A stretch of 64,000 nt of DNA from Janthinobacterium agaricidamnosum (GTDB taxonomy: Bacteria; Pseudomonadota; Gammaproteobacteria; Burkholderiales; Burkholderiaceae_D). The notes beneath the pieces are model-generated. The model was not told the origin of the DNA and did no database searches. It was given only the letters and a program-made list of their open reading frames with translations. Where the stretch lies: the NCBI RefSeq assembly GCF_003667705.1, contig NZ_CP033019.1, forward strand, positions 5,084,001-5,148,000, in the 5' to 3' direction. The translations under genes and the position numbers were made by a program. Below are positions 55,214-64,000 of the stretch, piece by piece. The first letter of the stretch is position 1. Each line of letters begins with the position of its first letter.

Positions 55214-57973
55214 TTACTTGAAGCTGTAATTGGCGCTGGCGTAGAAGCGCCGGCCGCGCGGGTCGGCGTAGCTGGGGTCATAGCCGGACAGGAAGAAAAA
55301 TGCCTGGTTCGAGTATGGCGGACTGGTATTGAACAGATTCTGTATGCCGGCGCGCAGCTTGAACTGCTGGCTGACCGCATACGCGCCCGACATGTCCCAC
55401 AGCGTGTAGGCCTTCACGCGGTTCGGCTTGACCACGCTGCCGTCGTCCGTGTTGATGGCCGAGTTCTGGTCATCGTAGCCGCTCGAATACGTGTTCGACA
55501 GGCTGGCCGAATACGGGCCATTGTCCCAGTCGAGGGTGATCGTATGGCGCCAGCGCTGCACCACGCCGTCCGTGACGAACTTGTTCAGATTGCTGATGAA
55601 GACATCGCCAGGGCTGGTCTGGATTTTTGAGCCGAGCACATAGGTGCCGCTCAGATGTCCGCCAAAGCGTCCCCACGCCGTTTTCACGCCATGCAGGTCG
55701 GCCGTGATATCGATGCCCGAGGCTTTTTGCGCACCGCGGTTTTCCTTGCGCAGCTCGATGTAGCGGATTCCATTGTCTTCGTCGCGGTGTACGAGATTGC
55801 CGTACTTGGACAGGTTGGACAGGATGATGTCGTCGCCGATTTCGCTGATCAAATCCGTGCGCCTGATGTTCCAGTAGTCGGCACTGAAGGTCCAGTGCTG
55901 GCCGGGCTCGAGCACCACGCCGGCCGTGAACTGGCGGCTGCGCTCCGGTTTCAGCTTGTCGTTGCTGTAGCGGCGCGTACGCCAGTTGTCGGCGCAGACG
56001 GAGTAGTCGTTGTTCTCGGCTTCGCAGTACACGGGATCAGGCAGGGTCGCCGTCTGGCTGTAGACAGTGGGCCGATGCAGGTCCGACATCGACGGCGCGC
56101 GGAAGCCCTTGCCGGCCGAGGCGCGCAGCAGCACCTCCTTGCTGGGCATGTAGGTCAGGCCGATCTTCGGACTGAGGGCGCCGCCCACTTGCTGGTAATG
56201 GTCATAGCGGCCGGACAGCTGCGCCTGCCATTGCTTGCTAAACGGCAATAGCAATTCACTATAGATGGCCTGCACGTTGCGGCTGTCGCTGGTGGCCACG
56301 CCGCCTTCGGGCGCGTCATCGTTGGTGATGTTACCGCTCATTAGCAATGCGGATGGCCGGAAATCCGTGCGCTCGCGCCGCACTTCGCCGCCCACCGCCA
56401 ACGCCATGTCGCCGCCGCCCATGGACATCAAGGCACGCGACACCTTGAAATCGAGCGCATCCATGACGCCGCGCGCGTGCCGCACTTCGTCGTTGACCTG
56501 GATGCTCTCGAGCAGCGCCTTGCCCGCCGCACTGGAGGGGCCGAAGGGATTGATGGTGCCATCCGTGATGCCCTTTTGTAGCTGGTCTGCCAGGAGGTAG
56601 CCGTGCGTGTCCTTGTCCCTGACCACATTGACACTGTGATTCAAGCCCACGTCGTAATCCCAGCCGCCCACGGTGCCGGTGGCGCCCACCACGTAACGCT
56701 GGCTTTCGCTGGTCAATTCGCTGGTGCGCATGCCCGCTTCGTTCAGGCGGATGCGCAGGGCCAGCGTGCCGGTCAACCCGGCAGCGTTCAGCTGCGGCAC
56801 CATGCTGGCGTCGATTTCGCCATCCGGCCGCGCTGTCGATCCCACGTAATAGCTGCGCGAGCGGCTCAGCGCCACCTCCGCATACAATTGGTGATCGTTA
56901 TTCAGTTTCAGCACGCCGCGCGTGAGCAGGTTCTGCTTGTCCGTTTTCGGATACAGCTCGGTGTCGCCCATGTAGTTATAGGTACACGCATCGACGCCGC
57001 CCGTGCCGGCAGGCAGGTACACATTGGCCGGTCCGCTGCAGCCAGGAATCGACAGATTAATCAGGCGATTCGTGATCGGCTGGCCATTGAGCAGGAAGCC
57101 CTGCTCCTGCAGGTAGTCGCGCTGGTCGCTGGAGAGGCGGATATTTGCCGGACTGGTGTAACTGGACAGCAAATGGCCGAGGCGTTCCGGCACCTGCAGG
57201 TGCGGAATGAACTTGCGCTGCGAGGTGCTCAGACGGTCGGTTTTTTGCAGGTCGACCACGGCAAAGATATTGTAGCCATCCGTGGCCAGGTCGCCCGTGC
57301 CGGCCGTGATGCTGGCCGTGCGCTTGCCGGCGCCGCCTTCCTGCGTGCCGCTGCCGTAGGCGTTCAGCTCCACGCCCTGGTAATCCTTGCGCGTAATAAA
57401 ATTGATGACGCCGCCGATGGCGTCCGTGCCGTACAGGGCCGAGGCGCCATCGAGCAGCACTTCCACACGCTGCAGGGCGGCGGCGGGAATGTTATTGAGG
57501 TCCACGCCCGCATCGTCGCCGGGCGAGGCAAAGTTGGCCATGCGCCGGCCATTGAGCAGCACCAGGGTCGACGAGGTGCCCACGCCGCGCAGGTTGGCGC
57601 TGTTGAAGCCGCGCTGGTCGCCGCCCACGTTGATGCTGACGCCATCGGTCAGGCCGCCCACGTTGGCCGACACGCGCGCCATCAGCTCGGCCGCCGTCGT
57701 CACGCCCGCCTTTTCGATCTCGGCCCGCGTGATGATCTGCACGGGCAGCGCCGTCTCCGACTCCAGCCGCTTGATGGCCGACCCCGTGATTTCCACGCGC
57801 TGCATTTTTTTCGGCGCCGGCTCCACATCCGGCCCCTGCTCTTGCGCCTGCGCGCCGCCGGCCAGCATGCCCAGCGCCGCCGACACGCTCAGGGCCCCCA
57901 GCGCCAGCCGCACGCCTTGCGCCAGCACCGATTCGCGCGGCAAGGAGCCGCCGTCCTGTTTTTTCATCTGCAT
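55214..57973 (-). CDS. TonB-dependent receptor, probable cyanophycin-product importer
   Basis: A 919-residue outer-membrane receptor. After a signal peptide ending near GGAQAQ there is a TonB-box-like QRVEITGSAIKR, the plug (ALPVQIITRAEIEKAGVTTA, GVGTSSTLVLLNGRRMANFA, VEVLLDGASALYGTDAIGGVINF) and a large barrel ending ASANYSFK. It has no STN domain, unlike the siderophore receptor at 9356, and belongs to the class used for peptides and sugars. The start at 57973 is chosen from GGGGAGA seven bases upstream. It lies between the RpiR gene (32 bases upstream) and the cyanophycinase gene, so dipeptides or short cyanophycin pieces are the likely cargo (inference). Confidence 0.88.
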   Translation of the reverse strand: MQMKKQDGGSLPRESVLAQGVRLALGALSVSAALGMLAGGAQAQEQGPDVEPAPKKMQRVEITGSAIKRLESETALPVQIITRAEIEKAGVTTAAELMARVSANVGGLTDGVSINVGGDQRGFNSANLRGVGTSSTLVLLNGRRMANFASPGDDAGVDLNNIPAAALQRVEVLLDGASALYGTDAIGGVINFITRKDYQGVELNAYGSGTQEGGAGKRTASITAGTGDLATDGYNIFAVVDLQKTDRLSTSQRKFIPHLQVPERLGHLLSSYTSPANIRLSSDQRDYLQEQGFLLNGQPITNRLINLSIPGCSGPANVYLPAGTGGVDACTYNYMGDTELYPKTDKQNLLTRGVLKLNNDHQLYAEVALSRSRSYYVGSTARPDGEIDASMVPQLNAAGLTGTLALRIRLNEAGMRTSELTSESQRYVVGATGTVGGWDYDVGLNHSVNVVRDKDTHGYLLADQLQKGITDGTINPFGPSSAAGKALLESIQVNDEVRHARGVMDALDFKVSRALMSMGGGDMALAVGGEVRRERTDFRPSALLMSGNITNDDAPEGGVATSDSRNVQAIYSELLLPFSKQWQAQLSGRYDHYQQVGGALSPKIGLTYMPSKEVLLRASAGKGFRAPSMSDLHRPTVYSQTATLPDPVYCEAENNDYSVCADNWRTRRYSNDKLKPERSRQFTAGVVLEPGQHWTFSADYWNIRRTDLISEIGDDIILSNLSKYGNLVHRDEDNGIRYIELRKENRGAQKASGIDITADLHGVKTAWGRFGGHLSGTYVLGSKIQTSPGDVFISNLNKFVTDGVVQRWRHTITLDWDNGPYSASLSNTYSSGYDDQNSAINTDDGSVVKPNRVKAYTLWDMSGAYAVSQQFKLRAGIQNLFNTSPPYSNQAFFFLSGYDPSYADPRGRRFYASANYSFK

Positions 57974-58005
57974 AGTCATTCTCCCCGGATGTTGATGCCT
58001 GATTT

Positions 58006-59088
58006 TTATAATGATTTTGGGACTGCCTTGCGTTGCTTTGAAGCTGTTTTCCGCGCGCCTTGCACGCCATGTTCGCCGCCATACAGATAGGCGGAGATGA
58101 CTTCGCTCAAGCGGGCCGCTTTTTCTACGTTCTTCCTGTTCGATACCATCAGCGCCACGGCCAGCGCCTCGATCATGGCCAGCGCCGTGCTGGCGCTGCT
58201 GGGCAGGACGGGATGCGTGCTTTGCGCATACAGCGCGTGGTCGGCCAGTTCGCCCAGGGGCGACGCGGGCGAGTCGGTGAGCGCCACGATGCAGGCGCCG
58301 CGGTCGCGCGCGAAGCTGGCCAGGCCGATGCAGTCGAGCGTGTAGCGGGGGAACGAGATCACCACGAGCACGTCCTGCGCCGTCAGGTTGACCAGGTGAC
58401 CGGCCGCCACTTCCGAGCCGCCGATGCCCACCACATCCACCACGTGCGGGCAAAACGGCTGCAGATGCTGCACCAGCATGCCCGCCAGGTTGGCCGACAG
58501 GCCGAAACCCATCACGTACACGACCTTGGCGCGCGTCAGGCGACGCACCACGGCCAGCATGGCGGGCGGCGACAGGGCATCGGACGTGGCGGCGATGTTC
58601 GCGGCCGCATATTCCAGGCTTTCCGTGATGGGCGAGGTGGCGCGCGCGCGCCGTTCTATCGTGCGGCGCAGTTTGTCGACCGGCTGCAGCAGCGATTGCA
58701 GGGTTTCGGCCATGGCGCCGCGCATGGCCGAGTAATTCTTCTGACCGATATCGCGCGCGAAGCGACTGATGGTGGCCGTCGACACCTGGCAGCTGTCGGC
58801 CAGTTCCTCGATGCCCAGCGCCGTCACGCGCATCTGGTTGCGCAGCAGGTAATCGGCGATCTGCCGCTGCGAAGCCGAGCCGCCGGCCAGCACGTGCATC
58901 AGCGCCTGCCCCAGCGGCGATTGCGCGAAGGCGGCATCGGGCGACGCCAGCGTGGTGGCAAGTGGCGTGGGGGCGCTGCTTCTGGCAGGACTGGCGGATG
59001 CTCTCATATCACTGGCGGCCTGTATTCTTGGGCACTGCTGATCACTGGCGGAGGGGGAAATCGGGTCGCTGGAACTTACTGTACTCAT
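58006..59088 (-). CDS. RpiR/MurR-family transcriptional regulator
   Basis: A 360-residue regulator with an N-terminal RpiR HTH (QRQIADYLLRNQMRVTALGI, EELADSCQVSTATISRFARD) and a C-terminal SIS domain (AKVVYVMGFGLSANLAGMLV, DVLVVISFPRYTLDCIGLAS). SIS domains in this family usually bind phosphosugars, but in amino-acid clusters other effectors occur. The first 60 residues are Ser/Ala/Pro-rich and the start is uncertain (59088 or 59007). It is divergent from the M14 hydrolase gene and likely controls both directions. Confidence 0.87.
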   Translation of the reverse strand: MSTVSSSDPISPSASDQQCPRIQAASDMRASASPARSSAPTPLATTLASPDAAFAQSPLGQALMHVLAGGSASQRQIADYLLRNQMRVTALGIEELADSCQVSTATISRFARDIGQKNYSAMRGAMAETLQSLLQPVDKLRRTIERRARATSPITESLEYAAANIAATSDALSPPAMLAVVRRLTRAKVVYVMGFGLSANLAGMLVQHLQPFCPHVVDVVGIGGSEVAAGHLVNLTAQDVLVVISFPRYTLDCIGLASFARDRGACIVALTDSPASPLGELADHALYAQSTHPVLPSSASTALAMIEALAVALMVSNRKNVEKAARLSEVISAYLYGGEHGVQGARKTASKQRKAVPKSL

Positions 59089-59105
59089 ATCAAAAAGAAA
59101 ACTCA

Positions 59106-59163
59106 ACAAATATTTGTAAAAGGATTTTCATTGATTTACTTCGTGAAAATATTGCTACATAAT
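59106..59163 (+). promoter_or_regulatory. Divergent control region with palindromes and rightward promoter
   Basis: ACAAATATTTGT (59106-59117) is a perfect 12-base palindrome. ATTTTCA (59124-59130) and TGAAAAT (59144-59150) are an inverted repeat. TTTACT (59135-59140) and CATAAT (59158-59163), 17 bases apart, form a possible promoter for the hydrolase-transporter pair. The inverted repeat brackets the -35, so a repressor there would block transcription. RpiR is the obvious candidate. Confidence 0.5.
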
Positions 59164-59182
59164 CGACCGGAATCCATCAACC

Positions 59183-60343
59183 ATGCACCTTTTCGGGGCG
59201 CCCACCATGCAAGTACAGCAGCATTCCATCTCCACCGCGCACGCCAGCATGTCATGCCAATTGAGCAGCTTCCACTTCGGCACCGCGGCCGCCACCAGCT
59301 GCAGCGGCAAGAAGGTCTACATCCAGGCGGCCCTGCACGCGGACGAGGTACCGGGCATGCTGGTGTCGCAATTTTTGCGCCGCGAACTGCTGGCGCTGGA
59401 AGCGGCCGGCAAGGTGCACGGCGAAATCATCCTGGTGCCGGCCGCCAACCCGATCGGCCTGGCGCAAGCCATCCATGGCGCGCCGTTCGGCCGTTTCGAC
59501 CTGACCACCGGCATCAACTTCAACCGCGCCTACCGCCACGTGGCCGATGAATTGAAAACCACGCTCGATGGCCAGCTGGGGCAGGATGCGCAAGCCAACG
59601 TGGCGCTGATACGCGAGCACGCGCGCGCCGCCGTCGCCGCCTGGCAGCCGGGCACGGATGCGGAGACGCTGAAGAAAACCCTGCTGGGCATGGCCATCGA
59701 CGCCGACATCGTGCTCGACCTGCATTGCGATAACGAGGCAGCCCTGCACATCTATACCGGCACGCCGCTGGCGGCGCAGATCGCGCCCCTGTCCGCGCTC
59801 CTGGGTGCGCGCGCCGTGCTGCTGGAACTGGCAGCCGGCGAAGAGCCGTTCGACGAAGCCTGCAGCCGCTTGTGGTGGGATCTTGACGCGCACTTCGGCG
59901 GCCGCTATCCGATTCCCGCCGCCTGCCTGTCGACCACCGTCGAACTGCGCGGCGAGGTGGAGGTGAGCTACGCCCTGGCCGAACGCGACGCCGCCGCCCT
60001 GCTGCGCTTTCTCGCCATCGAGGGCGTGCTGGACATCGCCGGCGCCGGCGACGACCTGCCCGCGCCGCAATGTACGCCAACGCCGCTGGCGGGCGTGGAA
60101 CCGATTCTCGCGCCGCATCACGGCGTGCTGGTCTACCTGCGGGAAATGGGCGACGTATTGGCCACCGGCGACGCGGTGGCCGACCTGATCGACCCCGTCA
60201 GCGGCGAGACGACAACCTTGCGCTGCACGGTCGCCGGCGTCTTTTTTGCGCGCAGCGCCCACCGCCACGTCCTGCGCGGCATGAACGTCGGCAAGGTCGC
60301 AGGCAGCATCGCCTTCCGCGGCGGCAGCCTGTTGAGCCAATAA
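59183..60343 (+). CDS. M14-family zinc hydrolase, candidate cyanophycin dipeptide hydrolase
   Basis: A 386-residue member of the succinylglutamate desuccinylase/aspartoacylase (M14) family. Zinc ligands are His52 and Glu55 (AALHADEVPG) and His181 (IVLDLHCDNEA), with a candidate catalytic Glu254 in TTVELRGEVEVSY. The C-terminal third is a lipoyl-like beta domain (HHGVLVYLREMGDVLATGDAVADLID). It has no signal peptide and so is cytosolic. I recall that an enzyme of this class, CphZ, hydrolyses beta-Asp-Arg in cyanophycin clusters; this gene would fill that step. The start may be 59183 or the Met at 59207. The transporter gene begins immediately after its stop. Confidence 0.8.
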   Translation: MHLFGAPTMQVQQHSISTAHASMSCQLSSFHFGTAAATSCSGKKVYIQAALHADEVPGMLVSQFLRRELLALEAAGKVHGEIILVPAANPIGLAQAIHGAPFGRFDLTTGINFNRAYRHVADELKTTLDGQLGQDAQANVALIREHARAAVAAWQPGTDAETLKKTLLGMAIDADIVLDLHCDNEAALHIYTGTPLAAQIAPLSALLGARAVLLELAAGEEPFDEACSRLWWDLDAHFGGRYPIPAACLSTTVELRGEVEVSYALAERDAAALLRFLAIEGVLDIAGAGDDLPAPQCTPTPLAGVEPILAPHHGVLVYLREMGDVLATGDAVADLIDPVSGETTTLRCTVAGVFFARSAHRHVLRGMNVGKVAGSIAFRGGSLLSQ

Positions 60344-61750
60344 ATGTCACAAAAAAGCGCCATGAGAACATTCAAGCTTCCCAATACCTTCGTCCTGCTG
60401 TGCGCCATCCTGGCCATGATCGCCCTGGCGACCTGGCTGGTGCCGGGCGGGAAATTCGACACCCAGCTGGTCAACGGCAAGCAGCTGATCATCCCCGGCA
60501 CGTTTCATTACGTAGCCAACAAGCCGCAGGGACTGGCCGCGCTGATGATGGCGCCCATCAAGGGCTTCGTCGACGCCAGCCTGATCATCGGCTTCGTGCT
60601 GATCGTCGGCGGCGCCTTCGCCGTGCTGCAAAAAACGGAAGCCTTCGACTCGCTGATCAAGGCCATCGCCAAGGCCCATACCAGTTCGCGCTTCGTGCGC
60701 GCCGCCATCATCCCCGTCTTTTTCACGATGTTTTCGCTGGGCGGCGCCACCTTCGGCATGAACGAGGAAGCGATTCCCTTCATCCTGATCTTCGTGCCGC
60801 TGGCCCTGGCCCTGGGCTACGACACCATCACGGGCGTGTCGATACCCTTCATCGGCTCGCAGGTGGGCTTTTCCGCCGCCTTTTTAAATCCGTTCAACGT
60901 CGGCATTGCGCAGGGCATTGCCGGCGTGCCGATCTTTTCCGGCATCGGCTACCGCCTGATCGTGTGGGCCATCGCCACTGCCGTCAGCATCGTGTTTTTG
61001 ATGTGGTATGCGGCGCGCATCAAGCGCCATCCGGAAAAAAGCCCGACCTACCTGCTCGATATCGAAAAGCGCAGCGAACATTCGATGGACCTGGACAGCT
61101 TTGCCGGCATGACGCGCACGCACCGCGCCGTGCTGTGGATCTTCATGGCGACCTTGCTGACGATGGTCGTCGGCGTCGTCAAGTACGACTGGTTCATCGA
61201 TGAAATCGCCGCGTTGTTCCTGGTGATGGCCATCATCGTCGGCCTGGTCGGCCGGCTCGACATGGACAGCCTGGTCGCCTCCTTCGTGCAGGGCGCGCGC
61301 GACATGGTCAGCGTGGCGCTGGTCATCGCGCTGGCGCGCGGCACCATGATCCTGGCGCGCGACGCGCAGATCATCGACACCATACTGCATGCATTGACGC
61401 CCCTGGTGGCCTCGTCGAGCCCCGTCTTCGCCGCGCAAAAGATGTTCTTCATGCAGTCGGTGATCAACTTCTTCATCCACTCGGGCAGCGGCCAGGCGGC
61501 GCTGACCATGCCCATCATGGCGCCGCTGGCCGACCTGGTCGGCGTGACGCGCCAGACGGCCATCCTGGCCTTCCAGTTCGGCGAATTCACCACGCCGATG
61601 ATCCCCACGTCCGGCATCACCGTCGGCGTGCTGGCGCTGGCGCGCGTGCCCTGGATCACGTGGGCCAAATGGATGATCCCGCTGCAGCTGATCTACCTGG
61701 TGCTGGCGCTGCTGCTCTTGATTCCGCCCTGCCTGATGCACTGGCAGTGA
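60344..61750 (+). CDS. YfcC-family (ArcD-like) amino-acid/dipeptide permease
   Basis: A 468-residue inner-membrane transporter with about 12 spans. It matches E. coli YfcC along its length: LATWLVPGGKFDTQ, FSLGGATFGMNEEAIPFILIFVP, IGSQVGFSAAFLNPFNVGIAQG, and VINFFIHSGSGQAALTMPIM with APLADLVGVTRQTAILAFQFG. Family members are basic C4-dicarboxylate or arginine/ornithine-type permeases. It directly follows the M14 hydrolase and probably brings in the dipeptide or its amino acids. A Met at 60362 is an alternative start. Confidence 0.88.
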   Translation: MSQKSAMRTFKLPNTFVLLCAILAMIALATWLVPGGKFDTQLVNGKQLIIPGTFHYVANKPQGLAALMMAPIKGFVDASLIIGFVLIVGGAFAVLQKTEAFDSLIKAIAKAHTSSRFVRAAIIPVFFTMFSLGGATFGMNEEAIPFILIFVPLALALGYDTITGVSIPFIGSQVGFSAAFLNPFNVGIAQGIAGVPIFSGIGYRLIVWAIATAVSIVFLMWYAARIKRHPEKSPTYLLDIEKRSEHSMDLDSFAGMTRTHRAVLWIFMATLLTMVVGVVKYDWFIDEIAALFLVMAIIVGLVGRLDMDSLVASFVQGARDMVSVALVIALARGTMILARDAQIIDTILHALTPLVASSSPVFAAQKMFFMQSVINFFIHSGSGQAALTMPIMAPLADLVGVTRQTAILAFQFGEFTTPMIPTSGITVGVLALARVPWITWAKWMIPLQLIYLVLALLLLIPPCLMHWQ

Positions 61751-61774
61751 GCGCCGGTCCAGCTGCTCAGGCAA

Positions 61775-62200
61775 TCAACGCTGGTAGATATCCGGCACAT
61801 ACCGCTCCATCAGCGTCTCCGGCCTGAGCGGCGCCGTAAAGCCGTAGCGCGCATACAAATCATGCGCCGTGCTGGTGGCCAGCATGAAACGGCGCAGGCC
61901 CTGCAAGCCGGGATGCGCCGTCACCGCCTCCATCAGGCGCTGGCTGTAGCCGCGGCCGCGGTATTCTTCCAGCACATACACGTCGACCAGATAGGCAAAC
62001 GTGGCGTAGTCGGTGACCACGCGGGCAAACGCCACCTGACGGCCGTCCAGCGTGCCGCCAAAGCAGAGCGAATGGTCGATAGCGCGCTGTACGGTAGCCA
62101 ACGGGATGCCGATGGCCCATGTCGATTGCGTGCTGAGAAAATGGTGAATGGCTGGAACGTCGAGTTCCGCCTTGTCGGTGCTGATCATCAAATGTGACAT
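61775..62200 (-). CDS. GNAT-family N-acetyltransferase
   Basis: A 141-residue acetyltransferase. The acetyl-CoA loop is VDVYVLEEYRGRGYSQRLMEAV (R/Q-x-x-G-x-G/A), preceded by GGTLDGRQVAFARVVTDYAT and followed by RRFMLATSTAHDLYARYGF. It is a single-domain enzyme of the YjaB/AttT-like kind found with small-molecule substrates. The start at 62200 gives a natural N-terminus; 62185 is possible. It ends 24 bases from the transporter stop and is transcribed toward it. Confidence 0.85.
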   Translation of the reverse strand: MSHLMISTDKAELDVPAIHHFLSTQSTWAIGIPLATVQRAIDHSLCFGGTLDGRQVAFARVVTDYATFAYLVDVYVLEEYRGRGYSQRLMEAVTAHPGLQGLRRFMLATSTAHDLYARYGFTAPLRPETLMERYVPDIYQR

Positions 62201-62364
62201 CGCGCAGGCCCTGCTATCGTTGAAAACACGATCATCGGCCTTTTTGCTGCGGCTGTCACCAGGGCTCGATAGAACCGGGGGCGCCGCCCGTTCTGCCCGT
62301 CCATGATGCGGTGTTGCTGTTTGCTGCCGATGCTTCTTGTACTGCCTGCATGGCACTGCCGCGC

Positions 62365-62562
62365 TTACAGGGCGGCTTTTTCTTCGGCGCTCAAACGCTT
62401 GGCGCTGACGTACACCGTGTGCATGGTGGCTTGATCGGCGCTGGCGGCGATGGGGGCCGGCGCGGCGCGGAACTTCGGCACGGCGGCGGTGGCCAGGCTG
62501 GTGGCGGCAGCGACGGCGATGATGGCAACGAAGATGGCTTCCATGTTTTTAGCGATGTTCAT
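62365..62562 (-). CDS. Small exported or membrane-anchored protein of unknown function
   Basis: A 65-residue protein with one hydrophobic N-terminal segment (MEAIFVAIIAVAAATSLATA) that could be a signal peptide cleaved before AVPKF, then a short Ala/Pro-rich mature part and TVYVSAKRLSAEEKAAL. AAAGGA eight bases upstream supports the start at 62562. Similar small hydrophobic leader proteins are frequent in related genomes, but I cannot assign a role. Confidence 0.65.
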   Translation of the reverse strand: MNIAKNMEAIFVAIIAVAAATSLATAAVPKFRAAPAPIAASADQATMHTVYVSAKRLSAEEKAAL

Positions 62563-62796
62563 GATGGTGTCCTTTGGGTGGCTGGTTGTGTGCTGCGATG
62601 ATTGAACTGTAGGCCGATCGCCCCTGAACTGCCATCGGATTGCGACCAAACGCACGATTCGCGGGACAGAATACAAAAAGCCCCGATGAAACGCACAACA
62701 GGCACCCGGCGTGGCATTTGAGGCTGGCCAGCCCCATTCCTGGCCATTTCAGCGACCTGCAAACCCCTAAAAGCCCTACCGCCGGCCAACCTTGTT

Positions 62797-62819
62797 TATA
62801 ATCGCCGTACACTAAAGGA
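62797..62819 (+). promoter_or_regulatory. -10 element and ribosome-binding site of argH
   Basis: TATAAT (62797-62802) is a perfect -10, but no good -35 lies 17 bases before it. AAAGGA (62814-62819) is the ribosome-binding site eight bases before the ATG. The short distance implies a very short leader. Confidence 0.5.
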
Positions 62820-62827
62820 CTTCTTTC

Positions 62828-64000
62828 ATGACTGATCAATTCTCCAAAAAGGGCGAAGCCTGGTCGGCCCGGTTTTCCGAACCGGTCTCGGACCTCGTCA
62901 AGCGCTACACAGCTTCTGTATTTTTTGACAAGCGCCTGGCGCTGTTCGACATCGAAGGTTCGCTGGCCCATGCGGAAATGCTGCATGCGCAAGCCATCAT
63001 CAGCCCGGCCGACTACGCGGAAATCCAGCGTGGCATGGCGCAAATTTCGCAGGAAATCGCCGCCGGCCAGTTCGAATGGCTGCTGGACCTGGAAGATGTC
63101 CACCTGAATATCGAAAAACGCCTGACCGAACTGGTGGGCGATGCGGGCAAGCGCTTGCACACGGGCCGTTCGCGCAACGACCAGGTGGCCACCGACATCC
63201 GCCTGTACGTGCGTTCCGCCATCGACGACATCAGCGCCCTGCTGGCGACGTTGCGCAGCGCGCTGACGGACCTGGCCGAGCAGCATGCCGACACCATCAT
63301 GCCGGGCTTCACCCACATGCAGGTGGCCCAGCCGATCACTTTCGGCCACCACATGCTGGCGTATGTCGAAATGTTCGGCCGCGACGCCGAGCGCATGGCC
63401 GACTGCCGCAAGCGCGTCAACCGCCTGCCGCTGGGCGCCGCCGCCCTGGCCGGCACCACCTTCCCCATCGACCGCCTGCGCGTGGCAAAAACGCTGGGCT
63501 TTGACGACGTCTGCCACAACTCGCTCGACGCCGTCTCGGACCGCGACTTCGCCATCGAATTTTGCGCCGCCTCCGCCGTGCTGATGATGCACGTGTCGCG
63601 CATGGCCGAAGAGCTGGTGATCTGGATGAGCCCACGCATCGGCTTCATCGACATCGCCGACCGCTTCTGCACCGGCTCGTCGATCATGCCGCAAAAGAAA
63701 AACCCGGACGTGCCGGAACTGGCGCGTGGCAAGACGGGCCGCGTCTACGGCCACCTGATTGGCCTCTTGACCCTGATGAAAGGCCAGCCGCTGGCCTACA
63801 ACAAGGACAACCAGGAAGACAAGGAACCGCTGTTCGACACCGTCGATACCGTCATCGACACACTGCGCATCTTCGCCGACATGGCCGGCGGCATCACGGT
63901 GAAACCGGAAGCGATGCGCGCGGCGGCCCTGCAAGGCTACGCCACGGCGACCGACCTGGCCGACTATCTGGTCAAGAAAGGCTTGCCGTTCCGCGACGCC
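62828..64000 (+). CDS. argH: Argininosuccinate lyase (3' end outside window)
   Basis: The first 391 codons of ArgH, which splits argininosuccinate to arginine and fumarate. Motifs are the N-terminal [60 protein letters not shown], and the superfamily signature [19 protein letters not shown] at about residue 283 with the catalytic Ser. About 70 residues are missing at the right edge. The nearby arginine-yielding cyanophycin cluster is probably a chance neighbour, as argH is a core gene. Confidence 0.96.
   Translation, partial: MTDQFSKKGEAWSARFSEPVSDLVKRYTASVFFDKRLALFDIEGSLAHAEMLHAQAIISPADYAEIQRGMAQISQEIAAGQFEWLLDLEDVHLNIEKRLTELVGDAGKRLHTGRSRNDQVATDIRLYVRSAIDDISALLATLRSALTDLAEQHADTIMPGFTHMQVAQPITFGHHMLAYVEMFGRDAERMADCRKRVNRLPLGAAALAGTTFPIDRLRVAKTLGFDDVCHNSLDAVSDRDFAIEFCAASAVLMMHVSRMAEELVIWMSPRIGFIDIADRFCTGSSIMPQKKNPDVPELARGKTGRVYGHLIGLLTLMKGQPLAYNKDNQEDKEPLFDTVDTVIDTLRIFADMAGGITVKPEAMRAAALQGYATATDLADYLVKKGLPFRDA

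Noticed and set aside
57974..58453. N-terminal extension of the TonB receptor into the RpiR gene
   Set aside because: The signal peptide and ribosome-binding site fix the start at 57973.
53798..64000. argH considered as part of the cyanophycin cluster
   Set aside because: It is a core arginine gene, separated by two unrelated minus-strand genes and its own promoter.

Overview
The window is a GC-rich, densely coded bacterial chromosome segment. Its gene content and protein style (topoisomerase IV with a Gln at the usual ParC Ser80 position, TorF-type porin, DUF3141/acetate kinase locus, many TonB receptors) suggest a betaproteobacterium of the Oxalobacteraceae, most like Janthinobacterium or a close relative. 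That assignment is an inference from protein features; there is no rRNA here to confirm it. No tRNA, rRNA, CRISPR array, prophage or insertion sequence was recognised.

Layout. 1-7.7 kb: the 3' part of norR, two single-haem cytochromes c, a MoxR ATPase/GNAT/VWA operon, a cation:proton antiporter and a YbdK-type carboxylate-amine ligase. 7.7-11.8 kb: a Fur-controlled iron-uptake unit in which the ECF sigma factor and its FecR regulator are one fused protein, followed by a siderophore receptor. 11.8-16.8 kb: an alginate-lyase-like protein with a glutamine amidotransferase, a DapA-like enzyme coupled to a degenerate ParA-like protein, and a TorF porin. 17-25.4 kb: the complete kdp potassium system (kdpE, kdpD, kdpC, kdpB, kdpA, kdpF and an extra 30-residue membrane peptide), with a KdpE-like direct repeat upstream and REP-like palindromes separating kdpC from kdpD. 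25.5-33.7 kb: parE, hscC, a J-domain membrane protein and parC, with a LexA-type box over the parE promoter. 33.7-37.4 kb: a short LuxR-type HTH protein, a small unknown protein, a metalloprotease fused to a seven-repeat PLL-like lectin propeller, and an exported Ala/Lys-rich protein.

37.5-50.1 kb: one long leftward transcription unit (small ORF, fabI, outer-membrane efflux lipoprotein, HlyD adaptor, RbbA-type double ATPase, ABC permease, DUF3141 PhaC-like protein, MaoC-phosphotransacetylase fusion, acetate kinase). It is preceded by a perfect FNR/ANR box placed like a class II activator site. I read it as a low-oxygen operon that joins acyl/acetyl-phosphate metabolism to envelope efflux.

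50.3-53.8 kb: a secreted M64 peptidase and an autoregulated TetR/DUF418 pair. 53.8-61.8 kb: the strongest candidate for an unusual system. A secreted cyanophycinase, a TonB receptor and an RpiR regulator diverge from an M14-type dipeptide hydrolase and a YfcC transporter. Together they look like a scavenging pathway for extracellular cyanophycin. The window ends with a GNAT protein, a small exported protein and the 5' part of argH.
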